A DNA stretch of 64,000 nucleotides from Mycolicibacterium sphagni (lineage in GTDB: Bacteria; Actinomycetota; Actinomycetes; Mycobacteriales; Mycobacteriaceae): NCBI RefSeq assembly GCF_002250655.1, contig NZ_NOZR01000029.1, forward strand, positions 1 through 64,000. Reading direction: 5' to 3'. This document shows, in pieces, positions 40,470 to 49,602 of this stretch. The first letter of the stretch is position 1, and every line of letters starts with the position of its first letter. A program made the position numbers and the translations under genes. Under the pieces are notes generated by a model. It did not search any database and was not told where the DNA came from. It saw only the letters and a list, made by a program, of their open reading frames with translations.

Positions 40470-41086
40470 TGAAAGAACATGGCATCGCCGTCATCACTTC
40501 GATCGAACTCGTCGACACCGTTCGTCCCACCGACCTCGATCGCCCAACACCCTGCACCGGTTGGGATCTCGCAGATCTCCTCGCCCACATGACCGTCCAG
40601 CACCGCGGATTCGCCGCCGCCGCGAGAGGACACGGCGCCGACCTCGGCAACTGGCGGGTGGAGACCGTCGTCGACGCGGTGCGCGAGGACCCGGCACTTG
40701 CCTACGCTCACGCGGCCAATGACGTGCTTGAAGCCTTCTGGGCGGTCAAGGACAACATTCCCTTCGCACTCCCAGAATTCGGTGACAACGCCGTCTTCCC
40801 CGCTCAGATCGCGATGGGGTTCCACTTCGTCGACTACGTCGTCCACGGCTGGGACGTCGCCGCCGCACTGGGGGTCGACTACCAACTACCTGCTGGTGTC
40901 CTCGCGACTGCTCTGCCGATAGCGCTCGCGGTGCCCGGCGGCGAGGTCCGTATGCTCGAGGCCGTTCCGTTCGGCCCGGAGATTGAACAAGTCACCGGGG
41001 CAGGGGATTTCGACCGCGTCCTGCGCCACCTGGGCCGCAAACCCGAATTCACGAACCGCGAAACTTCCGGTACAACGCCCCGATAA
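40463..41086 (+). CDS. TIGR03086 family metal-binding protein (DinB/mycothiol-type)
   Basis: A 207-residue protein of the TIGR03086 family, within the DinB/mycothiol-dependent maleylpyruvate isomerase fold. The opening CTGWDLADLLAHM has the first metal-site histidine, and GFHFVDYVVHGWDVAAALG has the other two (HxxxxxxHxxD), so a zinc or similar ion is expected. In this fold metal activates a thiol such as mycothiol. The C-terminal VPFGPEIEQVTGAGDFDRVL is typical of the family. Starts are ATG 40463 or ATG 40469, both inside a 14-bp palindrome; no clear ribosome binding site. Likely repressed by the divergent MarR protein, so a detoxification role is plausible. The 3' end overlaps the convergent phospholipase D gene by 38 bp. 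Confidence 0.87.
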   Translation: MLMKEHGIAVITSIELVDTVRPTDLDRPTPCTGWDLADLLAHMTVQHRGFAAAARGHGADLGNWRVETVVDAVREDPALAYAHAANDVLEAFWAVKDNIPFALPEFGDNAVFPAQIAMGFHFVDYVVHGWDVAAALGVDYQLPAGVLATALPIALAVPGGEVRMLEAVPFGPEIEQVTGAGDFDRVLRHLGRKPEFTNRETSGTTPR

Positions 41087-42575
41087 GCGAGTGCCGAAGC
41101 GGCCACATCACCACTGACTCGACGAGCGTGAACGCGCTCTCTGCTATCGAGGGCGGCACATGATCGGGATCCATCAGGTCGTTCTCCGCGAAGGGGCTCG
41201 CGTCCGCGGCCACCATCGTGTCCGTCAGTGCACGCAATGAACGCCCCGTGCCGCGCAGCGCTTCCGCGGCGTGCAGGAAGCTTCGACCAGATCCCATCGC
41301 ATCGCGGAATTCGTCGACCGACACGCCAAGGTGCTCGGATACGAGACTGTCTCGTATCCAAAGGATTTCGCGCTGCACCGCCGCGCAGTCAGTCCCGCCC
41401 ACAGCCTCGATCGCGATATCGCATTCGCTGTCGAACCCCAGCGACCTGTTGTTGAAATTGGAGGATCCGATGCGAAGCAGCCGGTCATCGATGACGATGA
41501 CCTTCGAGTGCACGTAGACCGGCACACCCCTACCTGCGACCGGCCAATAAACAGCCAGCCGGCCATAAGAGTCCGCTTCGTTGAGCATCCGCAAGAGCAG
41601 TCCCCGGGCGCTGTCCATCGATTCTTGTTCCAACCGGCTCTCGGAGCTGCGCGGCAGGATCATCACGACTTCGGGACCGTCCGCCTCGCGCAGCCGGTCC
41701 GCGATGGCCTCAGCGATACCCCGCGCCGCGAAGTATTGATTCTCCAGATAGATCACGTCGCGAGCGGCTGCTATCGCCGCGAGATCGAGTGACTCGACTT
41801 CGCGGACCTCGCTGCGCCCAGACAGCGCGGGAAGTGTTCGTGCCAAACCGATCTCGACATTGCGCAGCCCAGGGCGCAGCCCATCAGGCCAGGCCGCTGG
41901 TGGGGGATCCAGCGTCGGCAATACTCGCCCGGTTGCTGCCTCCCACCGGTCCCGCGCCTGCTCCGCAAGCATCTCCGCGGCGGCACCGTCCACCGCAGCA
42001 ACAACCTCGTGCCGCGGTCCGTATGCAGCACCGGGTCCGCTCCGGCGAGGATCTTCGGGACGATGCTCGGAGGTATCCCACCGCCCGAGGGTCAAGTCCA
42101 TGCCACCGCAGAACGCCATAGTGTCGTCGACAACCACAATCTTCTGATGATGCACCGCACCGGTCGGATGGGCGCCATCGACAGCGAAATGCAAACGTGC
42201 CGAGGTGAGTTGATTCAACAGGCTCACCGGCGCAACCCCGAACCAAAATCCATCGAACGCTGGGAGCAGACGAAGGTTCGACTTCAACAAATACACCTCG
42301 AGGGCGGGCCGCCTCCACAGCAGCCAGTGCATGAACAAGCCGAGGTGGTTCGGACCCTCCAGCGTCGTCTCGCCACGTTCGAAGGCGGTCCGGTAATCCA
42401 GATCCCAGCCGATGACGATGATCCGATTGCGGGCGCCCGACATGGCGGCCTTCACATGCCGCAGGTAGTCGGCGCCATCGATAATCGGGGCGAACCGATC
42501 GGCTCGCGCCGAACGCCAACAGGTGTCACCCGGCACCAGCAGCGGCTTCGCGCCTGCTAAGTCATCGGTGCCCAC
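41049..42575 (-). CDS. Phospholipase D / cardiolipin synthase family protein
   Basis: A 508-residue phospholipase D superfamily enzyme with two HKD motifs: VHHQKIVVVDDTMAFCGGMD in the first half and VHSKVIVIDDRLLRIGSSNF in the second, followed by NNRSLGFDSECD. Together they form one active site with two histidines. No signal peptide or N-terminal membrane helices are visible, unlike typical bacterial cardiolipin synthases, so it may be a soluble or peripheral phospholipase D acting on phospholipids at the inner membrane face. Start GTG 42573-42575. The gene is divergent from a DedA family membrane gene and convergent with the TIGR03086 gene (38-bp overlap of coding ends). Substrate uncertain. 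Confidence 0.92.
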   Translation of the reverse strand: MGTDDLAGAKPLLVPGDTCWRSARADRFAPIIDGADYLRHVKAAMSGARNRIIVIGWDLDYRTAFERGETTLEGPNHLGLFMHWLLWRRPALEVYLLKSNLRLLPAFDGFWFGVAPVSLLNQLTSARLHFAVDGAHPTGAVHHQKIVVVDDTMAFCGGMDLTLGRWDTSEHRPEDPRRSGPGAAYGPRHEVVAAVDGAAAEMLAEQARDRWEAATGRVLPTLDPPPAAWPDGLRPGLRNVEIGLARTLPALSGRSEVREVESLDLAAIAAARDVIYLENQYFAARGIAEAIADRLREADGPEVVMILPRSSESRLEQESMDSARGLLLRMLNEADSYGRLAVYWPVAGRGVPVYVHSKVIVIDDRLLRIGSSNFNNRSLGFDSECDIAIEAVGGTDCAAVQREILWIRDSLVSEHLGVSVDEFRDAMGSGRSFLHAAEALRGTGRSLRALTDTMVAADASPFAENDLMDPDHVPPSIAESAFTLVESVVMWPLRHSLIGALYRKFRGS

Positions 42576-42664
42576 TGATGCGATCTTTCCCTATATCCAC
42601 ACCATCCGGGCTGTCCCGTGTCCCCGATTGTGTGGGCATTCACGCTGGCGGGAATCGTGTGGGG

Positions 42665-43291
42665 GTGACCGCACAACTGCCCGGGGTACTGCACTCCATT
42701 GCTCCGATCCTGGACCGATATGGATACCTCGCCGTGGTGGGCATCGTCGGTGTCGAAGGTTTCGGCATCCCAGCGCCAGGGCAGACGATCCTCATCGTGG
42801 GTGGCGTCTACGCGGCGTCCGGACAGCTCAGCCTGAGCGCCGTTATCGCGTGCGGCATATTGGCCGCAGTGGTCGGCGACAACATCGGCTATGCGATCGG
42901 GCACTTCGGAGGTCGTCCGCTGGTGCTGCGATACGGACGATATGTGTTCCTCACCGAGGGCCGGCTACAGCACGTTGAGGAATTCTTCCGCCGCCACGGC
43001 AATATCGTGGTGCCGGTGGCGCGGTTCATCGACGGCCTAAGGCAATTCAACGGTGTGGTCGCGGCTTTGGCAGGGATGCCGTGGTGGCGGTTTTTCACCT
43101 ACAACGTGATCGGCGCCGTCGTGTGGGTGATTCTGTGGGTGCTCGTCGGGAACTTTGCGGGCAACCGCGTCGCGGCGGTGTATGACGTCGTCGAGCGCTA
43201 CCAGAATTACCTTCTGATCGGTCTCGGCTTCGCGCTGGCCGTGTGGATGGTGTGGTGGATCGTGCGACGCCGGACCTCCGACGGCGACTGA
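42665..43291 (+). CDS. DedA family membrane protein
   Basis: A 208-residue DedA (SNARE-associated) family protein with about five to six membrane segments. Family hallmarks are EGFGIPAPGQTILIVGG near residues 30-46, GDNIGYAIGHFGGR, and the motif FFRRHGNIVVPVARFIDGLRQ with the conserved basic residues needed for function. DedA proteins move or flip polyprenyl phosphate or phosphatidylethanolamine carriers across the membrane and support membrane potential. GTG 42665 is preferred because family similarity starts just after it, but an ATG at 42578 in the same frame is possible. Divergence from a phospholipase D gene points to a shared role in phospholipid handling. Confidence 0.88.
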   Translation: MTAQLPGVLHSIAPILDRYGYLAVVGIVGVEGFGIPAPGQTILIVGGVYAASGQLSLSAVIACGILAAVVGDNIGYAIGHFGGRPLVLRYGRYVFLTEGRLQHVEEFFRRHGNIVVPVARFIDGLRQFNGVVAALAGMPWWRFFTYNVIGAVVWVILWVLVGNFAGNRVAAVYDVVERYQNYLLIGLGFALAVWMVWWIVRRRTSDGD

Positions 43292-43342
43292 TCGGGCTGA
43301 TCGACGAATTCTCTTCCGGCCGCCGCTAATCCGCACCGGCAG

Positions 43343-43348
43343 TAGGCT
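43343..43348 (+). promoter_or_regulatory. Possible leaderless -10 element of the F420 oxidoreductase
   Basis: TAGGCT, 6 nt before the ATG at 43355, no Shine-Dalgarno sequence. Confidence 0.35.
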
Positions 43349-43354
43349 GATGAG

Positions 43355-44185
43355 ATGCAATTCGGCATCTCCACCTTCGTCAACGACGACACCATCGACA
43401 CCGTGACACTTGCCCGCGCGATCGAAGAGCGAGGCCTTCACTCGTTGACGATCGCCGAGCACACGCACATCCCCGCCAGCCGGCAGTCTCCGTACCCGAT
43501 GGGCGGTGAACTGCCGTCCATCTATTACCGCACTCTGGACCCGTTCGTGACACTCGCCGCCGCCGCGGCCGTCACCTCCAGCATCGAGTTGATCACCGGT
43601 ATCGCGCTGCTCATTCAGCGTGACCCGATCATCACGGCCAAGGAGGCGGCCAGCATCGACCTGATCTCCGGCGGCCGGTTCGCATTGGGCGTCGGCGCGG
43701 GCTGGAACATCGAGGAGCTGCGCGATCACGGCACCGACCCGAAGACGCGCGGCGCGCTGATGGACGAGCGCATCGAAGCCATCAAGGTGCTGTGGACTGA
43801 GGAGCCCGCCGAATTTCACGGCAAATTCGTCGACTTCGACCCGGCGTATCTGCGCCCCAAGCCGGTTCAGAAGCCGCACCCGACGATCTACATCGGCGGC
43901 GATTCCGACGCCACCGTCCGGCGGGTGATCCAGCACGAGGCCGGCTGGATCTCCAACCCGTCTCCCGTCGAGCACCTGACCCAACGGATCGAGCAGATGC
44001 GCGCGGGAGCCGGCCATGAGATTCCGCTGACGACGTTCGGCACACCGATCGACCTGGACTACTGGCGCGCCCTGGACGGACTGGGATACCGCCTGGTGAA
44101 CCTGCTGCTGCCGACGAAGCCGCGGGACGAATCTCTGCGACTGCTCGACGAGTACGCGGCGAAGGTTGCGGAGTACCGCGGCTAG
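43355..44185 (+). CDS. LLM-class F420-dependent oxidoreductase (TIGR03619 type)
   Basis: A 276-residue luciferase-like TIM-barrel protein. It starts MQFGISTFVNDDTIDTVTLA, has the active-site edge AEHTHIPASRQSPYP, the LISGGRFALGVGAGWNIEEL phosphate/deazaflavin-binding stretch, and FVDFDPAYLRPKPVQKPHPT near the C-terminal half. These are the markers of the TIGR03619 actinobacterial F420 branch. The cofactor is inferred from the family and genus. It lies 29 nt upstream of ndh on the same strand, so the two may be co-transcribed. Not closely related to the LLM protein at 10568 beyond the fold. Substrate unknown. Confidence 0.9.
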   Translation: MQFGISTFVNDDTIDTVTLARAIEERGLHSLTIAEHTHIPASRQSPYPMGGELPSIYYRTLDPFVTLAAAAAVTSSIELITGIALLIQRDPIITAKEAASIDLISGGRFALGVGAGWNIEELRDHGTDPKTRGALMDERIEAIKVLWTEEPAEFHGKFVDFDPAYLRPKPVQKPHPTIYIGGDSDATVRRVIQHEAGWISNPSPVEHLTQRIEQMRAGAGHEIPLTTFGTPIDLDYWRALDGLGYRLVNLLLPTKPRDESLRLLDEYAAKVAEYRG

Positions 44186-44214
44186 ACCACCGCGGAACAG
44201 GGTAGAAAGCGTTC

Positions 44215-45582
44215 ATGAGCAGCAGACCCAAAGTAATCATCATCGGCGGCGGGTTCGGCGGCTTGTTCTGCGCTCGCCGCTTCCAAAACATCGGTGTCGA
44301 CGTCACTCTGCTGGATCGCGCGGCGTGCCACGTGTTCCAACCGCTGCTGTACCAATGCGCGACGGGGACGCTGAGCATCGGGCAGATCAGCCGGTCGCTG
44401 CGCGAAGAACTCGAGCGCCATCGCAATGTCACCACTCTGCTCGGTGAGGCTATCGAGCTCGATCCCGTCGCCCGCCGGATCACGGCCCGTCGTCCCTGCG
44501 AAACGACATTCGACCTCGAGTACGACTACCTGGTGATCGCCGCCGGGATGCGCCAGTCGTACTTCGGCAAGGAGCAATACGCGGAGTGGGCGCCCGGGAT
44601 GAAGACCCTCGATGACGCGCTCAACGTGAGACGGCGGGTCTTCGCGGCGTTCGAGATCGCCGAGACGCTGCCGCCCGGGCCAGAACGCGACGAGTGGCTG
44701 ACCTTCGCGGTCACCGGCGCGGGGCCCACCGGCGTCGAATTGGCAGGACAGATACGGGAATTGGCGACGCGGTCGCTGGCCAACGAGTTCCACAGCATCC
44801 AGCCCGAAGAGGCGCGGGTGCTGTTGTTCGACGGCGGCGACCGGGTGCTCAAGGCCTTCGCCCCGGCCCTGGCCCATCGGGCGCAGCGGGTCCTGGAGAA
44901 GTTGGGTGTGGAGCTGCACCTGGGTGTACACGTCACCGATGTCCGGAGCGACGGCGTGACCGTGAGTTCGAAAGCCGACGGCACCTCTCAAGATTTCGCT
45001 ACCCGCACCGTGCTGTGGACGGCCGGCGTCGAGGCAGTGCCGTTCGCGCGGCACGCCGCCGAGATGCTGGGCGCCAAGACCGACCACTCCGGCCGCATCT
45101 CAGTGGACGCCGACCTGTCGGTGCCCGGGCACCCCGAGGTGTTCGTCATCGGTGACCTGGCCGGTCGCGACGGCCTGCCCGGGGTCGCCGAGAACGCCAT
45201 GCAGGGTGGCCTCCACGCCGCCGCGGCCATCAAAAGCGACCTCAAAGGAACCGGCCGGAAAGACTTCCGCTACCGCGACCTGGGATCGGCGGCCTACATC
45301 AGCCGCGGCCACGCACTGCTACAGGCCGGCCCGGTCAAGCTCACCGGGTTTCTGGGCTGGCTGGGCTGGGGTTTCATCCACATCGCATTCCTCACCGGGG
45401 TGCGCAACCGCTTCAGCACCGTTGCGACGTGGCTGGCCACCATCGCGCGGGCGGACCGCAGCGACCGCTCCTTCATCCTGGGCGGGTCGGGCCACCCAGG
45501 GGAGCCCTACACCTGGGGAACGCCGGTGCATGGGGGTTACGACTTAACCGGCGGCGACCAGGGCGACGACAAGACGGCCTAG
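44215..45582 (+). CDS. ndh: Type II NADH dehydrogenase
   Basis: A 455-residue non-proton-pumping NADH:menaquinone oxidoreductase of the respiratory chain. The FAD-binding motif GGGFGGLFCARR is at residues 11-22; the NADH-binding motif GAGPTGVELAGQI lies near 168-180; the second FAD motif is VFVIGDLAGRDG. VENAMQGGLHAA-like sequence (GVAENAMQGGLHAA) is the quinone-site region. The C-terminal helices (FLGWLGWGFIHIAFLTGVRN) attach it to the inner membrane, and AYISRGHAL is typical of mycobacterial Ndh. Length matches Ndh/NdhA of M. tuberculosis (about 460). ATG 44215 has GAAAG upstream. It follows the F420 oxidoreductase gene by 29 nt. Whether this is the principal or a secondary Ndh cannot be told from the sequence. 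Confidence 0.93.
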   Translation: MSSRPKVIIIGGGFGGLFCARRFQNIGVDVTLLDRAACHVFQPLLYQCATGTLSIGQISRSLREELERHRNVTTLLGEAIELDPVARRITARRPCETTFDLEYDYLVIAAGMRQSYFGKEQYAEWAPGMKTLDDALNVRRRVFAAFEIAETLPPGPERDEWLTFAVTGAGPTGVELAGQIRELATRSLANEFHSIQPEEARVLLFDGGDRVLKAFAPALAHRAQRVLEKLGVELHLGVHVTDVRSDGVTVSSKADGTSQDFATRTVLWTAGVEAVPFARHAAEMLGAKTDHSGRISVDADLSVPGHPEVFVIGDLAGRDGLPGVAENAMQGGLHAAAAIKSDLKGTGRKDFRYRDLGSAAYISRGHALLQAGPVKLTGFLGWLGWGFIHIAFLTGVRNRFSTVATWLATIARADRSDRSFILGGSGHPGEPYTWGTPVHGGYDLTGGDQGDDKTA

Positions 45583-45607
45583 CGCGACCGGGTTCCCAGT
45601 GTTGTGG

Positions 45608-45642
45608 AGTACGGTCCCGTGTCGTACTGTCAACCTAGTTGA
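45608..45642. promoter_or_regulatory. Two inverted repeats upstream of mmpS-mmpL
   Basis: AGTACG (45608-45613)-N9-CGTACT (45623-45628), then TCAAC-CTA-GTTGA (45630-45642). Both are perfect. They lie 63-98 bp before the mmpS start and are candidate operators; mmpS-mmpL operons are often controlled by TetR or MarR repressors, none of which is adjacent here. Confidence 0.45.
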
Positions 45643-45705
45643 TTAGCCGCCCTACAGATATTTCGTTGCCGTCAGCGCCTGTCGCCGCTCATGAAAGGGT
45701 CACGG

Positions 45706-46152
45706 ATGCAGCGGGTTTCGATCGGACGCCGGCTTAGTAAACGCTGGATGCTGCTGGTCGCGGTGGTGGTGATCGCGGTCGCCGGCTTCGCGGTGTACCG
45801 CCTGCACGGCATCTTCGGCTCCCACGACGTGACGTCCACGCCGAGCGGCTCGGGCAACGACATTGTCCCGTTCAACCCGAAGCACGTGGTCATGGAGGTT
45901 TTCGGCCCGCCGGGCACCATCGCGACCATCACCTACACCGACGTGAACGCCCAACCGCAGCGCGCCGACAACGTCACCCTGCCGTGGGCCTACGACACCA
46001 CCACCACCCAGCCTGCGGTCTTCGTCAATGTCTCGGCCCAAGGGGACAGTGATTCGATCGGCTGCCGTATCAAGATCGATGACGCCGTCAAAGACGAGCG
46101 AACGGTGAACACCCTGAACGCCTTCACCTACTGCCTGGACAAGTCCGGATGA
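45706..46152 (+). CDS. MmpS family accessory protein
   Basis: A 148-residue MmpS protein. A short basic start (MQRVSIGRRLSKRW) precedes one membrane helix (MLLVAVVVIAVAGFAVYRL) and an outward-facing beta-sandwich domain with the family pattern HVVMEVFGPPGTIATITYTD, LPWAYDT and a conserved cysteine pair (SIGCRIKIDD, FTYCLDKSG). MmpS proteins assist their partner MmpL in exporting lipids or siderophores. ATG 45706 has an AAAGGG ribosome binding site 6 nt upstream; an ATG five codons earlier is possible but lacks one. The stop overlaps the mmpL ATG by 4 nt. Upstream inverted repeats suggest repressor control. Confidence 0.93.
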   Translation: MQRVSIGRRLSKRWMLLVAVVVIAVAGFAVYRLHGIFGSHDVTSTPSGSGNDIVPFNPKHVVMEVFGPPGTIATITYTDVNAQPQRADNVTLPWAYDTTTTQPAVFVNVSAQGDSDSIGCRIKIDDAVKDERTVNTLNAFTYCLDKSG

Positions 46153-49025
46153 ACCAGCGGGTTCCAGACTTCATCCGACGCTTTTCGGTGCTGATCGCCC
46201 TGTTCTGGCTCAGCCTGGCAGTGCTCACCAACGTCTTCGTGCCTCAGCTGGAGACCGTCGCCGAAAAGCACAACGTGTCCCTGAGCCCGCAGGACTCGCC
46301 GTCGCTAGTAGCCGCCAAGCGCATCGGCAAGGTGTTCGGCGAGTTCGACTCCGACAGCTCGGCGATGATCGTGCTGGAAGGCGACCAACCGCTCGGCGCC
46401 GACGCCCACCACTACTACGACGGCCTGATCAAGAAGCTGCAGCAGGACACCAAGCACGTCGAGCACATCCAGGACTTCTGGGGCGATCCACTGACGGCTG
46501 CCGGCTCGCAGAGCGCCGACGGCAAGGCCGCCCTGGTCCAGCTGTACCTCGCCGGCAATCAGGGTGAGTCGCTGGCCAACGAATCCGTCGACTCGATCCG
46601 CGACATCGTCAACAAGACCCCTCCGCCACCGGGCCTCAAGGTGTATGTCACCGGTGCCGCGCCCCTGGTCACCGACCAGTTCGAGGTGGGCCGTCACGGC
46701 ACGCTGAAAACCACCCTGATCACCCTCGGGGTGATCGCGGTGATGCTGTTCTTCCTATACCGGCGCCTCACCACCGTGTTCTTCGTCATCTTCACGGTGA
46801 TGATCGAGCTGACCGCATCCCGCGGCTCGGTGGCGGTGCTCGCCAACGCCGGCATCATCGAACTGTCGACGTATTCGACGAACCTGTTGACGCTCTTGGT
46901 GATTGCCGCAGGCACCGACTATGCGATCTTCCTTCTCGGCCGCTTTCATGAAGCGCGACACGCCGGACAGGACCGCGTTTCGGCCTACAACTCGATGTAC
47001 CACGGCACCGCGCACATCATCTTGGGCTCGGGCCTGACGATCGCCGGCGCGGTGTTGTGTCTGGTGTTCACCCGGCTGCCGTACTTCAACAGCCTCGGTG
47101 TCCCAGCCGGTATCGGTGTGCTCGTCGCCGTGGTGGCGGCGCTGACATTGGCGCCCGCGTTGCTGATCATCGGCCGCCACTTCGGCCTTTTCGATCCGGC
47201 CCGGCCCATGCGCACCAGGGGCTGGCGGCGGATCGGCACTGCCGTCGTGCGCTGGCCGGGTCCGGTCCTGGCGGTGACGGTCGGCATCGCTCTCATCGGC
47301 CTGCTCGCGCTGCCGGCCTACAAGACGAGCTATGACGCCCGCGGATACATGCCCGCCGGCTCTCCGGCCAACGTCGGCTACACGGCCGCCGAACGCCACT
47401 TCTCCCAGGCGCGGCTCAACCCCGAGTTGTTGATGATCGAATCTGACCACGATCTGCGCAACTCCGCCGACATGATCCTGCTGGAGCGCGTCGCCAAAGC
47501 GGTCTTTCACACTGAAGGCATCGCGCAGGTGCAGGCCATTACCCGTCCGCTGGGCACGCCGCTAGACCACACCTCGATACCGTTCCAGATCAGTGCCGGC
47601 AGCCTCGGGCAGATCAACAATCTGCCGTTCCAGGAGGCCCGCGGCGCCGACCTGCTCAAGCAGGTGGACGTGATCAACACGTCGATCGACGTCCTGCGCC
47701 AGCAGTACGCGTTGCAGCAACAGTCCAGCGAAGTCACCGACGAGCAGACCAAGGCATTCGCGGACACCGTCCGCACCGCTCAGGACCTGCGCGACAAGAT
47801 CGCCAACTTCGACGATTTCTTCCGGCCGCTGCGCAGCTATTTCTATTGGGAGCCACACTGTTTCGACATCCCGGCCTGCGCTGCGCTGCGCTCGCTGTTC
47901 GACGCGCTCGACGGCATTGACGCGCTGACCGACCAACTGGGCAACGTGGCTGGCAGCATCGCGAAACTCGACCAGCTGCAGCCGAAATTGCTCGCGCTGA
48001 TTCCGCCGCAGATCGACAGCCAGCAGACCAACCGCGATCTGGTGCTGACCAACTACGCCACCACGACAGGCATCAACGATCAGGCCCAGGCCGCACTGCA
48101 GAACTCGACCGCGCTGGGCCAGGCTTTCGACGCGTCGAAGACCGACGACTCGTTCTACCTACCGCCGGAAGCCTTCACCAACTCCGAATTCGTGCGCGGC
48201 GAGAAGTTGTTCATGTCCCCGGACGGCCATGCCGCCAGGATGATCATCACCCACGACGGTGATCCCGCCACGCCCGAAGGCATTGCGCACATCGATGCGA
48301 TCCGGCATGCCGCGCAGGAAGCCGTCAAGGGCACGCCGCTGGGCGGCTCGAAGATCTACCTCGCCGGAACGGCGGCCACGTACAAGGACATTCAGGACGG
48401 CGCCACCTACGACCTGATGATTGCGGGCATCGCGGCGATGAGCCTGATCCTGCTCGTCATGATGTTCATCACCCGCAGCATCGTGGCCGCGTTTGTGATC
48501 GTGGGTACCGTGGCGCTGTCGTTGGGCGCCTCGTTCGGCCTCTCGGTGCTGATATGGCAGGACATCTTTGGGATCCATCTGTTCTGGATCGTGTTGGCAC
48601 TGGCCGTCATTCTGTTGCTGGCGGTGGGCTCGGACTACAACCTGCTGCTGATCTCCCGGTTCAAGGAGGAGATTCACGCCGGCTTGAACACCGGCATCAT
48701 CCGGGCGATGGCCGGCTCCGGCGCGGTGGTGACTGCGGCCGGTCTGGTGTTCGCCGCGACCATGGCCTCGTTCATCTTCGCCGACTTGCGGATTCTAGGT
48801 CAGATCGGCACCACGATCGCCCTGGGACTGCTCTTCGACACGTTGATCGTGCGGTCCTTCATGACCCCGGCCGTCGCGGCCATGCTTGGCCGGTGGTTCT
48901 GGTGGCCGCTGAAGGTGCGCCCTCGCCCCGCCAGCTCGATGCTTCGGCCTTATGGCACACGGCAATCGGTGCGTCAGCTATTGCTGTGGGAAGATGGCGA
49001 CACCGTCACCAATACGCCGAAGTGA
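46149..49025 (+). CDS. MmpL family RND transporter
   Basis: A 958-residue RND-superfamily exporter with about twelve membrane helices and two large external loops, forming a pair with the overlapping mmpS gene. The proton-relay Asp-Tyr pairs are present in both halves: AAGTDYAIFLLGRFHEAR in helix 4 and AVGSDYNLLLISRFKEEI in helix 10. The second loop contains a long helical-hairpin region (TSIDVLRQQYALQQQSSEVT and following), as in the MmpL4/MmpL5 group, and a cysteine pair (HCFDIPACAAL). Size, mmpS partner and hairpin place it with MmpL4/5-like siderophore or lipid exporters rather than MmpL3. Cargo unknown. It ends 6 nt from the convergent small membrane protein gene. Confidence 0.94.
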   Translation: MNQRVPDFIRRFSVLIALFWLSLAVLTNVFVPQLETVAEKHNVSLSPQDSPSLVAAKRIGKVFGEFDSDSSAMIVLEGDQPLGADAHHYYDGLIKKLQQDTKHVEHIQDFWGDPLTAAGSQSADGKAALVQLYLAGNQGESLANESVDSIRDIVNKTPPPPGLKVYVTGAAPLVTDQFEVGRHGTLKTTLITLGVIAVMLFFLYRRLTTVFFVIFTVMIELTASRGSVAVLANAGIIELSTYSTNLLTLLVIAAGTDYAIFLLGRFHEARHAGQDRVSAYNSMYHGTAHIILGSGLTIAGAVLCLVFTRLPYFNSLGVPAGIGVLVAVVAALTLAPALLIIGRHFGLFDPARPMRTRGWRRIGTAVVRWPGPVLAVTVGIALIGLLALPAYKTSYDARGYMPAGSPANVGYTAAERHFSQARLNPELLMIESDHDLRNSADMILLERVAKAVFHTEGIAQVQAITRPLGTPLDHTSIPFQISAGSLGQINNLPFQEARGADLLKQVDVINTSIDVLRQQYALQQQSSEVTDEQTKAFADTVRTAQDLRDKIANFDDFFRPLRSYFYWEPHCFDIPACAALRSLFDALDGIDALTDQLGNVAGSIAKLDQLQPKLLALIPPQIDSQQTNRDLVLTNYATTTGINDQAQAALQNSTALGQAFDASKTDDSFYLPPEAFTNSEFVRGEKLFMSPDGHAARMIITHDGDPATPEGIAHIDAIRHAAQEAVKGTPLGGSKIYLAGTAATYKDIQDGATYDLMIAGIAAMSLILLVMMFITRSIVAAFVIVGTVALSLGASFGLSVLIWQDIFGIHLFWIVLALAVILLLAVGSDYNLLLISRFKEEIHAGLNTGIIRAMAGSGAVVTAAGLVFAATMASFIFADLRILGQIGTTIALGLLFDTLIVRSFMTPAVAAMLGRWFWWPLKVRPRPASSMLRPYGTRQSVRQLLLWEDGDTVTNTPK

Positions 49026-49031
49026 CGAAAG

Positions 49032-49511
49032 TCAGGCGCTACCAACGGTAGCGAGCTCTTCGGTGGGCTCCGCCTCCAACACCGGGATGTCCTGCAGCTT
49101 GCGCTTCATGCCCGCGACCCGGCGCAGCTGAGCGGCAATGTTCATCGACGTCAGCATCGGGATGCCACCGATGAACGTGCGGAACGAGGGGTTCCCGCCG
49201 TCGAGGTGGAGCATGAAGAGGCAGCCCACCACATAGAAGAACCCGATGGTGAACAGCGCGGCGGGTATGGCGTAGGCGAGCGGCGATCGAGCGTCGGCCA
49301 CCAGTTCGCTTGCGTAGTCGAATTCGTCCTGCGTCAGCGGCTCGCGCTTACGGATCTTGGCCAGCACCGCCTTGTGGGCGCCCACCTGTTCACCCATCGG
49401 ATGTGAGGTCCGGCGCTCCATCCGGCCGATGTACACGAATACGCATGTCGCGAAGACGAACTCCATCAAGCCGGCGAAGACGGTGAGATCACCCCAGGGT
49501 CCGAGATTCAC
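49032..49511 (-). CDS. Hypothetical two-helix membrane protein
   Basis: A 159-residue protein with two or three membrane segments: LTVFAGLMEFVFATCVFVYIG near the start and YAIPAALFTIGFFYVVGCLFML in the second half. Between them is a charged loop (AHKAVLAKIRKREPLTQDEF). The C-terminal tail is basic then acidic. No enzyme motif or named family recognised. Start GTG 49509-49511 with a GAGGAG ribosome binding site. It lies on the same strand as, and downstream of, the GAF-EAL-PAS-GGDEF gene with a 91-bp gap, and converges on mmpL. Function cannot be stated. Confidence 0.7.
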   Translation of the reverse strand: MNLGPWGDLTVFAGLMEFVFATCVFVYIGRMERRTSHPMGEQVGAHKAVLAKIRKREPLTQDEFDYASELVADARSPLAYAIPAALFTIGFFYVVGCLFMLHLDGGNPSFRTFIGGIPMLTSMNIAAQLRRVAGMKRKLQDIPVLEAEPTEELATVGSA

Positions 49512-49602
49512 GTAGGCGCTCCTCTGATCAGTGTGTGCCTCTTAAAACGCTACCTGATCTAAGTAATCTTCCCGCATCTCACAGGAACCGGGCAGGTTCA
49601 TG

